Shown: in pieces, positions 34,520 through 44,700 of the stretch
How the letters are laid out: the number at the start of each line of letters is the position of its first letter
Position numbering within the stretch: position 1 is the first letter of the stretch
Source: CS4-C045 sp963844115
GTDB lineage: Bacteria > Planctomycetota > Planctomycetia > Pirellulales > UBA7805
Direction of reading: 5' to 3'
Length of the DNA stretch: 64,000 nucleotides
Assembly (NCBI GenBank): GCA_963844115.1
Contig: CAWJNN010000009.1
Span: 49,270-113,269 of the forward strand
Program-made: the position numbers and the translations under genes
Notes under the pieces: model-generated
Seen by the model: only the letters and a program-made list of their open reading frames with translations
The model's database searches: none
What the model was told of the DNA's origin: nothing

Positions 34520-35704
34520 TTAGATTCCCAGTTCGCGTTTCGCTTCGCCGAATTTTTCGATGGCAAACTTCAGGTCTTCGCGGGTATGAGCGGCCGAGAT
34601 CTGAGTGCGAATTCGCGCCTGGCCCTTGGGGACCACGGGAAAGGAAAAGCCGATGACGTAAACGCCTTTTTGTAGCAGGCTGTCGGCCAGGCGGGTCGCC
34701 AAAGCGGCGTCACCCAACATGATGGGCACAATCGGATGTTCGCCAGGCAAGACGTCGAATCCCAGCCGGCTGATTTCCGCGCGGAAAAATTCCGTATTGG
34801 CCTGCAACTTGTCACGCAACTCCGTCGATGCGGACAGCAGCTGGATCGCACGGATCGACGCGGCCACGATCGGTGGCGCTACCGTGTTGGAAAACAGGTA
34901 CGGCCGCGACCGCTGGCGCAAGAGGTCCACGATTTCCTGGCGAGCGGCAGTGTAACCGCCACTGGCACCACCCAGCGCCTTGCCCAGCGTACCTGTCAAA
35001 ATGTCGACGCGGTCCATCACATTATGGTATTCGTGCGTCCCCCTACCCTGCGGTCCCATAAACCCTACGGCGTGGGAGTCATCGACCATCACTAGCGCAT
35101 CGTAGCGATCGGCCAGGTCACAGATATCGGGTAGAGCGGCAATGTAACCGTCCATCGAGAACACGCCGTCGGTGGCGATCAGCCGATGTCGCGCGGAACG
35201 AGCCTCTTGGAGTTTGCTTTCCAGGTCCTGCATATCACTGTTTTTGTAGCGATAGCGCTGTGCCTTACACAGCCGGATGCCGTCAATAATGCTGGCATGG
35301 TTTAGTTCGTCGGAGATGATGGCGTCTTCGGGGCCCAGCAGTGTTTCGAACAGGCCACCGTTGGCGTCGAAGCAGGACGTGTAGAGAATCGTGTCGTCCG
35401 TGCCGAGAAATGCGCTCATCTGTTCTTCCAGCTGTTTGTGGACCTGTTGAGTTCCGCAAATGAACCGCACCGACGCCATGCCATAGCCCCAGCGGTCCAA
35501 CGCTTCGTGCGCAGCCTGGATAATCTCCGCGTGCTCGGCCAGACCCAGGTAGTTATTGGCGCACATGTTCAGGACGGGCGGCTCTTGCCCCACGCGGACG
35601 TGCGCATCCTGTGGCGTGGTGATAATGCGTTCGGACTTGAAAAGGCCGGCCTCGCGGATCTCGGCCAGTTGCCGCGTCAGATGATCTTTGAATGTGTTGT
35701 ACAT
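34520..35704 (-). CDS. kbl: 2-amino-3-ketobutyrate CoA ligase (glycine C-acetyltransferase)
   Basis: PLP enzyme that cleaves 2-amino-3-ketobutyrate with CoA to glycine and acetyl-CoA, the second step of threonine degradation. 394 residues: MCANNYLGLAEH, GYGMASVRFICGTQQVHKQLE, TILYTSCFDANGGLFE, SDELNHASIIDGIRL, MVDDSHAVGFMGPQGRG and the PLP-lysine region TGTLGKALGGASGG. It is next to tdh on the same strand, separated by a dispersed palindromic element. Confidence 0.96.
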   Translation of the reverse strand: MYNTFKDHLTRQLAEIREAGLFKSERIITTPQDAHVRVGQEPPVLNMCANNYLGLAEHAEIIQAAHEALDRWGYGMASVRFICGTQQVHKQLEEQMSAFLGTDDTILYTSCFDANGGLFETLLGPEDAIISDELNHASIIDGIRLCKAQRYRYKNSDMQDLESKLQEARSARHRLIATDGVFSMDGYIAALPDICDLADRYDALVMVDDSHAVGFMGPQGRGTHEYHNVMDRVDILTGTLGKALGGASGGYTAARQEIVDLLRQRSRPYLFSNTVAPPIVAASIRAIQLLSASTELRDKLQANTEFFRAEISRLGFDVLPGEHPIVPIMLGDAALATRLADSLLQKGVYVIGFSFPVVPKGQARIRTQISAAHTREDLKFAIEKFGEAKRELGI

Positions 35705-35736
35705 TCGCGGTGCCTTATGGTTGATAACGCCGCAGC

Positions 35737-35872
35737 AACCTCTCCCTCTGGGAGAGGTCGGACGCGGTAGCGGCCGGGTGAGGGTCTTTCACGAAGATCA
35801 AAATCGCAAGTTCCGGCCAACCGTATTGCCCCTCTCCGGGCCTGAGAGCCCGACTCTCCCAGAGGGAGAGTG
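35737..35872. repeat. Dispersed palindromic element, copy A (kbl-tdh gap)
   Basis: About 136 bases bounded by small palindromes (CTCTCCCTCTGGGAGAG; ACTCTCCCAGAGGGAGAGT). The core GTCGGACGCGGTAGCGGCCG next to the first palindrome recurs, inverted, at 38,759-38,894. Confidence 0.85.
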
Positions 35873-35974
35873 ATTCATGCTGCTAAACTCTCACGAAATC
35901 AAATCTTAAAAGCTGTACGATCTCCAAGCGGGAGAGGTGGCTTTCGGCCACGACAGACGCGGCGTTTCGATGCC

Positions 35975-37002
35975 TTACTCGTTCCAATTCAAAATCACCT
36001 TGCCTGATTGGCCCGATTTCATGACCTCGAATCCTTTTTCGAACTCGGTGTAATGTAGCCGGTGCGTAATGACCGGGCTAATGTCCAGGCCACTCTGCAC
36101 CATGACCGTCATCTTGTACCACGTCTCGTACATTTCACGACCGTAGACGCCTTTGATCGTCAGCATGTTGAAGATCACGGTGTTCCAATCGATGGCCATC
36201 GGTTGCTTGGGGATGCCCAGCATGGCGACTTTGCCGCCGTGGCACATGTTGGCCAACAGTTCTTGAAACGCATCGGCGTTGCCGGACATCTCCAGGCCGA
36301 CATCGAAACCTTCGGCCATATCCAGCTGCTGTTGCACGTCCGCAAGCTTCTGTTGGCGTACATCGAGCGCGACGGTGGCACCCATTTTCCTGGCCAGTTC
36401 CAACCGATACGGATTCACGTCGGTCACGACGATATGCCGGGCTGCCGCGTGCCGCACAACGGCAACCGCCATGATGCCGATGGGGCCGGCGCCGGTGATC
36501 AATACATCCTCGCCTAGCACCGGAAACGAGAGCGCCGTGTGCACCGCATTCCCGAAAGGATCAAAGATGGCTGCCACGTCCCGGTCAACGGACGGATCGA
36601 GATGCCACACGTTGGTCATCGGCAAGGCCAGGTATTCCGCAAAGGCGCCGCGCGATTCACGCCGATTCCTTTGGTATGAGCGCATAGGTGCCGGCGTCCC
36701 GCCAGGCAGTTACGGCAGCGCCCGCAGACCACGTGGCCTTCGCCACTGACGATCTCGCCGGGATAGAAATCTGAAACGTTGGTACCGACTTCGACGATCT
36801 GGCCGACAAACTCGTGGCCTACGACCATCGGCACGGGGATCGTCTTTTTCGCCCAGTCGTCCCACTCGTAGATGTGCAAGTCCGTTCCACAAATGCCGGT
36901 GCGGTCGATCTTGATCAGCACATCGTTGATGCCGATCTTCGGTTCCGGCACATCTTCCAGCCAGAGGCCGGGGCTCGCATTGCGTTTGATAAGCGATTTC
37001 AT
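35975..37002 (-). CDS. tdh: L-threonine 3-dehydrogenase; frameshift near 36,650
   Basis: Zinc medium-chain dehydrogenase that oxidises threonine to 2-amino-3-ketobutyrate, the substrate of Kbl. N-terminal frame (from 37,002): GICGTDLHIYEWDDWA (catalytic zinc Cys), GHEFVGQIVEVG, and the structural zinc Cys cluster CGRCRNCLAGRRHLC, ending HTKGIGVNR. The second frame continues GAFAEYLALPMTNVWHLDP, FDPFGNAVHTALSFP, GAGPIGIMAVAVVRHA, YGREMYETWYKM to GQSGKVILNWNE. Both halves are fully conserved and together give about 342 residues, the E. coli length, so a one-base indel at 36,645-36,655 is likely. Confidence 0.93.
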
Positions 37003-37008
37003 GACTGC

Positions 37009-37098
37009 CCTGTGATTCGGCGACCTGTGATTCGGCGACCTGTGATTCGGTGACCTGTGATTCGGTGACCTGTGATTTGGTGACCTGTGATTTGGTGG
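37009..37098. repeat. 15-bp tandem repeat, 6 copies, upstream of tdh
   Basis: Unit CCTGTGATTCGGCGA; copies at 37,009, 37,024, 37,039, 37,054, 37,069 and 37,084. The units drift (CGGCGA, CGGTGA, TGGTGA) from left to right. It ends 7 bases from the tdh start, in its leader. Confidence 0.95.
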
Positions 37099-37155
37099 CC
37101 GAGACCGATGTTGATTACTACCTGGAGCAACGATTCTTCCGTGATTTCTCCAATC

Positions 37156-38559
37156 CTATTTGCCATACTGTTTTCGGAACATGGCGTGGAACGTGTTCGG
37201 GCCCTCCAGGGGCGAATTCTCATTGACCATCAGGGGCAGGACCTCTTCCCACCAGGCATCGTAGGCCTTCATCATCTCGGCCACGATTTCCGGATGCCGC
37301 TCGATCACATTGGTCGTTTGGCCGGGATCGCTTTCCATGTCGTACAATTGTTCGCGTGTGACCAGACGAAACCGCTGCGAGCGGACGGAAAAATTAACGT
37401 ACTTGTAGTCTTTCGCCTTGCCATGCGGCCAGCGGCCCACGTGCGTAATCAAGTAGCGATCTTTCCAGTCCGCCTTCGCATTCTGCAACAGCGGTACGAG
37501 GCTGCGGCCGTCCAGTTTGGCATCTGGTGGGATCGTAGCGCCGGCGAGTTCCGCCAGCGTGGGAAACATATCGATATGTGCCGCAACGCGATCGACATCC
37601 ACGCCCTCGGGCAATTTTCCCTTCCAACGGAAAAAACACGGAACGCGCGTGCCGCCCTCATGCGGGCTGCCCTTTTCGCCTTTCATGCCGGCGTTGTACA
37701 GGCCGGCACCCCCATTGCCGGTCCGACCGTTGTCGGTCATGAAGATGACCAGCGTATTGTCCTCGATGTCCCACGCTCGTAGTTTCTCCATCAGCGCGCC
37801 CACGTTGTCGTCGATATTCTCGATCATGCCGTAGAAGTTGGCCTGAGTCTTGGCGAGCCCTTTATCCAAGTAAATCTTTTCGTATTTGGGTGGTGAAATG
37901 AACGGGCCGTGAGCGGCGTTGAGCGGGATGTAGGCGAAAAAAGGCCGGTCCTTGTTGGCTTCGATCCACCTGGTGGCCTGACCAAAGAAAACATCAGTAC
38001 AAAAGCCTTTGGTTTTTTCGAACACGTCGTTGTGCAGGATGTAAGGATCAAAGTACTCGTTGTCCGGCGCGTCGCCGCAGCTGCCTTCATACGACTGACC
38101 AATGCCGCCCGCACCGTGAATGAAGACCTCGTCGAAGCCCCGCCGGTCGGGTCGGTACGGGTCCTGGTCGCCCAGATGCCACTTGCCGAAGACGCCGGTC
38201 GCATAGCCGGCCGCGCGAAGGGTCTCGGCGATGGTCGGAATACCGAGCGCCATTCGTTCCCGCTCGTAAATCGTGTGTGTCACGCCGCACTTGAATTCGT
38301 GCCGTCCGGACATCAGCGCGGCTCGGGTCGGCGCGCACGTAGGACTGACCTGAAACCGAGTAAAGCGCACGCTCTCGCTGTGCAACCGGTCGATGTTGGG
38401 AGTCCGCAATATCGGATTGCCATGACAAGCCAACTCGCCGTATCCTTGATCGTCCGTGATGATCAGGATGATATTCGGCTTGTCCGCGGCAAAGCTGTTG
38501 GCGACCAGCAGATTCAGCAACAAAGCGACAGCCATGGTCCGCATCGGTTTCGCTCCCAT
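37156..38559 (-). CDS. Sulfatase (arylsulfatase, formylglycine Cys-type), exported
   Basis: 467 residues. A signal peptide (TMAVALLLNLLVANSFAA) is followed by the alkaline-phosphatase-like fold: IILIITDDQGYGELACHG (metal Asp36/37), the maturation motif CAPTR with Cys75 (converted to formylglycine), GYATGVFGKWHLGD, AYIPLNAAHGPF and VIFMTDNGRTGNG (metal Asp/Asn). It would remove sulfate esters from polysaccharides, a hallmark of marine or algal-polymer-degrading planctomycetes; the actual substrate is unknown. Start may be ATG 38559 or 38544. Confidence 0.93.
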   Translation of the reverse strand: MGAKPMRTMAVALLLNLLVANSFAADKPNIILIITDDQGYGELACHGNPILRTPNIDRLHSESVRFTRFQVSPTCAPTRAALMSGRHEFKCGVTHTIYERERMALGIPTIAETLRAAGYATGVFGKWHLGDQDPYRPDRRGFDEVFIHGAGGIGQSYEGSCGDAPDNEYFDPYILHNDVFEKTKGFCTDVFFGQATRWIEANKDRPFFAYIPLNAAHGPFISPPKYEKIYLDKGLAKTQANFYGMIENIDDNVGALMEKLRAWDIEDNTLVIFMTDNGRTGNGGAGLYNAGMKGEKGSPHEGGTRVPCFFRWKGKLPEGVDVDRVAAHIDMFPTLAELAGATIPPDAKLDGRSLVPLLQNAKADWKDRYLITHVGRWPHGKAKDYKYVNFSVRSQRFRLVTREQLYDMESDPGQTTNVIERHPEIVAEMMKAYDAWWEEVLPLMVNENSPLEGPNTFHAMFRKQYGK

Positions 38560-38932
38560 TCAGGAAAAAAGTCATTCAGGCGATTAGTGTTTACTCGAGT
38601 GAAGCGCCAACCGCAAGGGAAGCGGCGTACGCGAATGGCGAACGCCGCATAGAAGGGTAGGAAAGCAGGTTCGCGGCAACCCGATTCATTGGGTTTGCGC
38701 TTGCATACACTCCTAAAAACCGCACGGGCACCGCCCAATGCCACATACTTTAGATACTCACCCTCCCTTCGGGAGGGTCGCGAGGAACGAGCGGGGAGGG
38801 CCGAGAGTTCGATTCAATGCCTCCGTACTGACTTTCGCTCAACCCTCCCCGGCCGCTACCGCGTCCGACCCTCCCAAAGGGAGGGTAAAGTAAGTGGCAT
38901 TGGGGCACCGCCCGCAGGTTGGTCGGCGATTC
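38560..38932. other. Intergenic region with a dispersed palindromic element
   Basis: About 370 bases between the sulfatase and the A2M gene. It contains AACCCGATTCATTGGGTT (near 38,679-38,696), a small hairpin, and copy B of the palindromic element. No gene is supported. Confidence 0.5.
38759..38894. repeat. Dispersed palindromic element, copy B (inverted relative to copy A)
   Basis: Bounded by CCCTCCCTTCGGGAGGG and CCCTCCCAAAGGGAGGG, with CGGCCGCTACCGCGTCCGAC next to the second palindrome, the inverse of the copy A core. The middle is unrelated to that of copy A. A solo related palindrome lies at about 44,640-44,662. Confidence 0.85.
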
Positions 38933-41900
38933 CTACGGGTTGATGCGCACGGTCAGTCCATCGGTCCACTGCTTGTGTTCGTCCGTGTAGTACAGATACG
39001 CTCGGCTGGCGGGGCCGGTGTAGCTGCCCGGCACGGCGGCCACCAGGCTGATCGGCAGTTCGACGCGCTCTTCCGCTTTGAAGGCGCGCCAGTAGAGAAT
39101 CACTTCGCGGCCGCGGACTTCGTAGGCGGCGATCTTTTTCGCTTTGACCAACTCCTTCAGCTGGTCGTGGCGGACTTCCAGTCCGCCGGGCACGCCGATG
39201 ATCGCCACCGGCGTTGGTACCGGTTCGTTGGAGCGGTTGATGACGACCACATTCGCCTCGGTCGCGGCGCCTTCGCCCAAATCGGCATCGCGCAAGCTCA
39301 CCTCCAGATGCAGCTTGCAGTCGCGGCTTGAGTTCGGCTTGACGCTGTAGTAATCGACCGCCACGGAATACGGCATCTGCGAGCCGTCATTCATCTTCAC
39401 CGAAATCTTGTGCCTACCAGATGTCAGCAGGTGGCTGGCGTCCGGCAATTCGATCGCGCCGTGCGTATCGGTCGTGAACGGTACCGGATCGCCAATCGGC
39501 CGATCGTCGACCAGCAGTTGCACGGCGCCAGGCGCCTTCGGCACGGCACGGGATTGGTCGTAGGCGACAATCGCCTTGAGCGCTAGCACGGTCGATTGCG
39601 TCGATCCGAATCGGCCGCCTTTACAGACCTCAGCCAGGTACTTTATCGACTGCTCCACATTGGCCGCGTAGCGTGGATTCTTTAGCCAGGCGAGCACGGC
39701 GAGCGAAGTAGTTTCGATGGTCAATGCTTCGCCACCGCTACCGACGATCGAAGTCGTCGCACCGTCCAGCGAACCGTCGGGCTGCTGGTGGCCGGACAAT
39801 TTGTCCAACAAGTGGTTGGCGCCTTCATCGTCGCCGGCCAGGCCTAGCACATTGGCCGCCAACGCCACAGCGTAGGTATTGAGGGGCTCGTTCACCCGCG
39901 TCACGAATCCATTGGACTTCCTTCGTTAGGTCTTCACCCGTGCCCGCTTCCAGCAGCGACCAGGCGATGTATCCGTTGGAGCACTCCGGCTCAGTGATCC
40001 ATGTGTGCAGTGCAGGGCGTTTGCGGGAGAAGCTGCCTTTGCCGTCGCGCGTGCCGAGCAGCCAATTGCGGGTGCGTTCGATCATCTGTGTGTCGACGGC
40101 ATGAACGTGGGACATGTCGCTGAACTCCATCAGGCCATAGGCGGTGAGTGCTTCGTGGCCGGGGTCTTCACCGAACCATTCGTAGCCGCCACTCTTGCTC
40201 TCGAAGCCGATCAGCCGTTGGTAGCCCGCGTCTAACAGCTTCGCACTTTTCTCGATCAACGACGGGTCAACTCCTTCGTGCGACATGAAGTACTGTTGAG
40301 CCATCACGAGCGGGTACGTGGTGGAACTGGTCTGCTCAAAACAGCCGTACGGCTCTTGGATCAGCCGTGCCAAGGCGTCGTTCATCGTGGCCAGCGGAGT
40401 TGGGTAAACAGCGATACGTGTCTTCAGACTACCCGCCACGAGGTCGACGGGTATTTCAATCTCATGATGGGCCTCGCCTCGGGCGGCCAACAGTCCGCCG
40501 AAACCGGCTTCGATGGGAAAGCCATGTGGCTCAATCTCGATCGTCCGCGTTACCTGATCCCCAAACGCGCCGGCGCGAGCCGCAATAGTGATATCCGCCG
40601 AACCTGAATGTTTGCCAACCGCGATTTCCATCAGCCGCCGCACGCGGGCGCCTCCGGCGATATCGAAACTTTCCATCGGGCCCGCCGTCGCGAGCGACTT
40701 GTGGGCAGTGATTTGGACCTGAGTGCCATTCAGGTTCGACGGAGTAGCATTCACAAAACCGATCGGCAGTCGAATCGTGTCGCCGGCGGTTACGGCCAGC
40801 GGAAATTTCGGTTCAACATAGAACGGCTCGACCGATTCGATGCGGCTCGTACCGCCGCCGAGCGCTCCGTCAGCACCAAAGGCGTCGGCTGCGACGCGAA
40901 AGCTGGTTACAGAATCATTCAAGCCAAACTCGATCTCGGCCTTGCCGGTCCCCGCGTCGGTCTTGAGCCCCGCGTGCCAAAAGAGCGTCTCGGTAAAGTC
41001 GGTCCGCTGACCCGACTGGCGATTCGGGCGGACCTGGTGGGCGTAGATCCGCACCGGTACAAAGTCGTTGCGGATCGATAGGGCTCGATCTTCCTCTTCG
41101 AGGAAGGCGTCCTTGTCTGGCGCGGAGGCGGGATTTTTCGAGCGATTGTCCCAGTTTCGCCTGCTCCTCGGACAGTGGCTTACCGGCAACGATTGCATCC
41201 GCCATTTCGTCATCCGCCGCGATACCGGCGTCGGCAAAATCGCGACCCGGCGGCAGTGCCTGCTGAGCGGCAGGTTGAACACGGCCGTCCGCCAGCTTGT
41301 CATCATCGACAAGAGGCACTTCTGCGTGCCCGTTATCTAGCGCCGCAGCTTCGGGCGGTGCGGCGGCTGCGTCGGGCGCATTAGCCGGTGCGGCGACCGC
41401 TAGATCGATTGCTCCTTCCTGGACGGCGTCCTCCGGCGCGGCCTGCAGTGCCTTCAATAATTCGCGCCTTTCGTGAAGCGGAACAATTCGCAGAGCAACG
41501 GCTCGACGGCCCAAGTCACCGTGGTCTTCCATCAATTTGTTCGGATTGACCAGCGCGAACCGCCGCCAGCCTTGCGTGGCGAGCAACAAGTCGATTGCCT
41601 GGGGAGCGTCGGGGTTTTCCGGATCGAGATAGACATGCGCATCGGCCAGCTCCTTGACGTCGTTTTCCAACAGCACCATCACGGGCAGTCGCGGGGCCTG
41701 ATCACGTTTGTCGATCATCTCCAACACGCTGTCGTCGGTGACGGTCAGACCGACGACCGCTGAGACCGGCTTGCCGTCTTCGTCCGTCGTTTCAATCGTG
41801 AGCTTCGCCTTTTGACCGGGGACGTACCGCGGTATGTTGGTCGTAATTTTCACGTTTACGCCGCTAGCCGGCTGACGGAACACGAGCCGCTCAGCGAGCG

Positions 41901-43239
41901 GTTTACCGTCCGCGTCCCAAACGGTGGCGACCAGTACACCGTCAGCCGTGGCGGGCGGATTCAATTTGACGTTCACCGATCCGTTGGGTTGAACGGAAAG
42001 CGACGAGTTCGGATTCGCCAGGTCGATCTGAGTATCTGCGATGATCGTCTCGCGTTTGGCCAGCGTGATGCGATACGTATTTGCTTGTGTCGCGGCGACT
42101 TGAAGTACGACGGGGTCACTGTGCGCGTAGACATCTTTCGTTGAGCGGAGCGTGACGCCGTGGTCCTTGACGGCCGGGAGCGGAAAGCGTGTTTTGATGC
42201 CAGAGGGTTCGGTGATTGCCAACGCGTACTTTTCACCTGCTTTCGGCTTGAACTCAAAGCGGCCGCGGCCCTCGTGCCGGCTGCGGAATTCGGCAACTGT
42301 TTTTCCCTGGGAATCAAGAACGTTGCCGGCGAGGTCGGCCGGTTTTTTTGTCGGTGTAAAGGCTTCGAAGTAAACACGGTTTGTCAGGCCGGCGACCAGG
42401 TCGCCACCTTCGGGATACGTATTCAGATCGACGGTCTGCAGCAGAATGGGTATGGTCTTGCTAGCGGTCTCGACGATGCCGCCGTCCTCGATGACCATCG
42501 ACAGGTTCCCTTCTCCGCGAACGATCTTGTCCGGCAATTGAAACCGCGCGGCGCAGTTACCTTCGTCGTCGACGCTGGCCGTGCCACGGAAGGCCTCGAC
42601 ACCGTCTACACGCGCAATGACGGTCACCTTCGCTTCGGCCGGCACGCCCCCTTCGGCTCGCTCGACGTGCAGAGTCGCATTCACCTGGTCGCCGGGTCCA
42701 TAGCCGTCGCGGACAAATTTTATCTGGCTCTTCAGTCTGGGCGAACGATAGTTTCGGATGTCAAACTTCCGCTCGGCGGGCGGGTGCCCAGGGCCGGGGT
42801 AGCTGATCTTGGCCGTGTACTCCCCACCGGCGATTTCTTCGGGGATCTGCCACGAGAACCCAAGCAGACTGTCTTCGCTGTTAACGAAGCCGGAGGCGAC
42901 CCCATCGCCCTTGGGCCCAACGATCTCGACCAGTCCGCTGAGTTGCTGCTGTTCCGGCAGCGGCTTGTGCGTTGCATGGTGCAACAAAGCGCCGCGGACG
43001 TACATCATTTCGCCCGGTTTGTAGATAGGCTTGTCGGTGCTGACGTGCGTGAGATATCGGCTCTCGCCGCCAAGTGTCTCGGTGGTCGCCAGCGTTGTTT
43101 TTGCGGAATCCGCAGGTTCTTTGCCAGCCTTGTTATCGCGAGGCGATTCGGCCGTGGTGGGCACGTAGGCAACCAGGATCAGTAGGACCAAGACAGCGAA
43201 AAGTCCAAGAAAATGGCGGTGAGATTTGTGATTGCGCAT
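38933..43239 (-). CDS. Alpha-2-macroglobulin family protein (thioester type), two frameshifts
   Basis: Bacterial A2M traps proteases through a reactive thioester, guarding the envelope. About 1,435 residues in three frames. Frame 1 (43,239 to about 41,135): signal/anchor segment FLGLFAVLVLLILVAYVP, MG domains starting THVSTDKPIYKPGEMMYVRG. Frame 2 (to about 39,910): A2M domain (TLFWHAGLKTDAGTGKAEIEF), FVEPKFPLAVTAGD, and the thioester site EPYGCFEQTSSTTYPLVMAQQY. Frame 3 (to 38,933): rest of the TED and receptor-binding-like end. The first shift lies at the T5 run 41,134-41,138 (LEKS / KNPASAPDKDAF); the second near 39,909-39,913. Both sides of each break are conserved, so indels are more likely than decay. 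Confidence 0.88.
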
Positions 43240-43366
43240 GGGTTATCTCCGTGGTCCCGTTGTGCGGGGAAACAGAAACATACCGGTTCCGGCCCAATGA
43301 CAGGCCCTCAAAAACCCGGCAATAGCCTTGAGACGCAGGGGTGCCAGGAAAGGTTCCAACGGCTCG

Positions 43367-43414
43367 ACAATGTCCTTTACAATGTCCTTTACAATGTCCA
43401 TTACAATGTCTTTC
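43367..43414. repeat. 12-bp tandem repeat, 4 copies, upstream of the ThuA-like gene
   Basis: Unit ACAATGTCCTTT at 43,367, 43,379, 43,391 (one change) and 43,403 (end diverges). It lies in the leader of the following gene. Confidence 0.92.
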
Positions 43415-43429
43415 AGTGAACGTTACAAC

Positions 43430-43436
43430 GGAGGAG
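43430..43436 (+). promoter_or_regulatory. Strong ribosome binding site of the ThuA-like gene
   Basis: GGAGGAG (43,430-43,436) lies 3 to 4 bases before ATG 43,440 and so rejects the longer frame that starts in the tandem repeat at 43,341. Confidence 0.75.
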
Positions 43437-43439
43437 ACG

Positions 43440-44474
43440 ATGTTCAACCCTTTCAAACCGGTCGCGATCGTGATGATGGTATGTATTGCTGGCGGGCATG
43501 GGACTGCGGCGTTCGCCGCCCATCCGAACGGCGTGATGTGGGAGGGCGACCAAGGTCCCGGCAAGGGCCAGCACATTGTCTTCATCGCTGGCGACCACGA
43601 ATACCGGGGCGAGGAAAGCCTGCCGGCATTGGCCCGTATCATGGCCAGGCACTACGGTTTCAAGTGCAGTTTCTTCGTGACGACCGACCCCCAGGATGGC
43701 ACCATCAATCCCGGCAGCAATCACATTACCGGCCTTGAGGCGCTCAAGACGGCGGACCTGATGGTCCTGTTCACTCGCTTCCAGGCGTTTGATGATAACC
43801 AGATGCAACACATCGACGACTATCTGGAAAGCGGCAAGCCAGTCATCGGCCTGCGAACGTCCACACACGGCTTTAACGGCCTCAAGGGAAAGTTCGCCAG
43901 GTACAACGAGGGCTACGACGGGGACGAAAACTACTGGAAGGCCGGATTCGGCGAGGCGATCCTCGGCGAACACTGGGTGGGTCACTACGGCGACAACCAC
44001 AAGCAGAGTTCTCGAATTCAGATCGAGAAGGACCAACATCAGCATCCGATCCTGCGAGGTGTCAAAGATGTCCACACCCAGTGTGGCGGTTATATCGCCC
44101 ACCCGCGCGAAGGAAGTATCGTTCTTGCCAAAGGACAAATTCTTAACGGCATGAAGTTCGACGATCCGCCAGATCCAAACAAGGAGATCCTGCCCGTCGC
44201 CTGGGTGCGTCACTACGTGGCCGACAATCCCAAGTCACGGGTGTTTGCGACAACGCACGGTGCTTCCGAGGATATTCTGAACGAAGGTTTTCGTCGGATG
44301 TTGGTCAACGCCCACCTCTGGTGTCTAGGCATGGACGATGCAATCTTGCCCGACAACAAGGTGGCTTTTGTTGGGCCCTACAACCCGGTCACCTTCAACT
44401 TCGGCGGCCATCGCAAGGGTGTGAAGCCCGCCGACATCGAAGGTTGGGACACACCGATCCTCGGCAAGAAATAG
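43440..44474 (+). CDS. ThuA-like (trehalose utilisation/glutamine amidotransferase-fold) exported protein
   Basis: 344 residues from ATG 43440. A signal peptide (FKPVAIVMMVCIAGGHGTAAFA) precedes a ThuA-like class I glutaminase-fold domain: KGQHIVFIAGDHEYRGEESLPALARIMARHYGF, TADLMVLFTRFQAFDDNQMQHIDDYLESGKPVIGLRTSTHGF, and VFATTHGASEDILNEGFRRMLVNAHLWCLGM. This family is expanded in planctomycetes; the reaction is not established. A glycan-related role is only suggested by neighbours (sulfatase, NagB-PIG-L). Confidence 0.85.
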   Translation: MFNPFKPVAIVMMVCIAGGHGTAAFAAHPNGVMWEGDQGPGKGQHIVFIAGDHEYRGEESLPALARIMARHYGFKCSFFVTTDPQDGTINPGSNHITGLEALKTADLMVLFTRFQAFDDNQMQHIDDYLESGKPVIGLRTSTHGFNGLKGKFARYNEGYDGDENYWKAGFGEAILGEHWVGHYGDNHKQSSRIQIEKDQHQHPILRGVKDVHTQCGGYIAHPREGSIVLAKGQILNGMKFDDPPDPNKEILPVAWVRHYVADNPKSRVFATTHGASEDILNEGFRRMLVNAHLWCLGMDDAILPDNKVAFVGPYNPVTFNFGGHRKGVKPADIEGWDTPILGKK

Positions 44475-44700
44475 TCCAACCACTCTACCTGCCGGGGAGA
44501 AACGTTCATCGGAGTTTCACCACCGCTACTTCCGATGGCCGACACAGTTCGAGCGACGTGAGGTACAAGCTGCCATGCCAATCGGTAAATTCGCGACGGC
44601 GTGGCCGTCACGCCTCTTAGAACGTGTTTTAAAATGACAAAACCCTCCCTTCGGGAGGGAGGGTGAAACACGCTTGCTCTCGACTTTTAAAACACGCCTC

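Noticed and set aside
37009..37098. CRISPR array
   Set aside because: Six 15-bp units are back to back with no spacers, and no cas gene is near; it is a simple tandem repeat.
38689..38943. Small plus-strand gene of 84 codons
   Set aside because: It is mostly the palindromic element (REGREERAG-type translation of GGGAGGG) and has no ribosome binding site.
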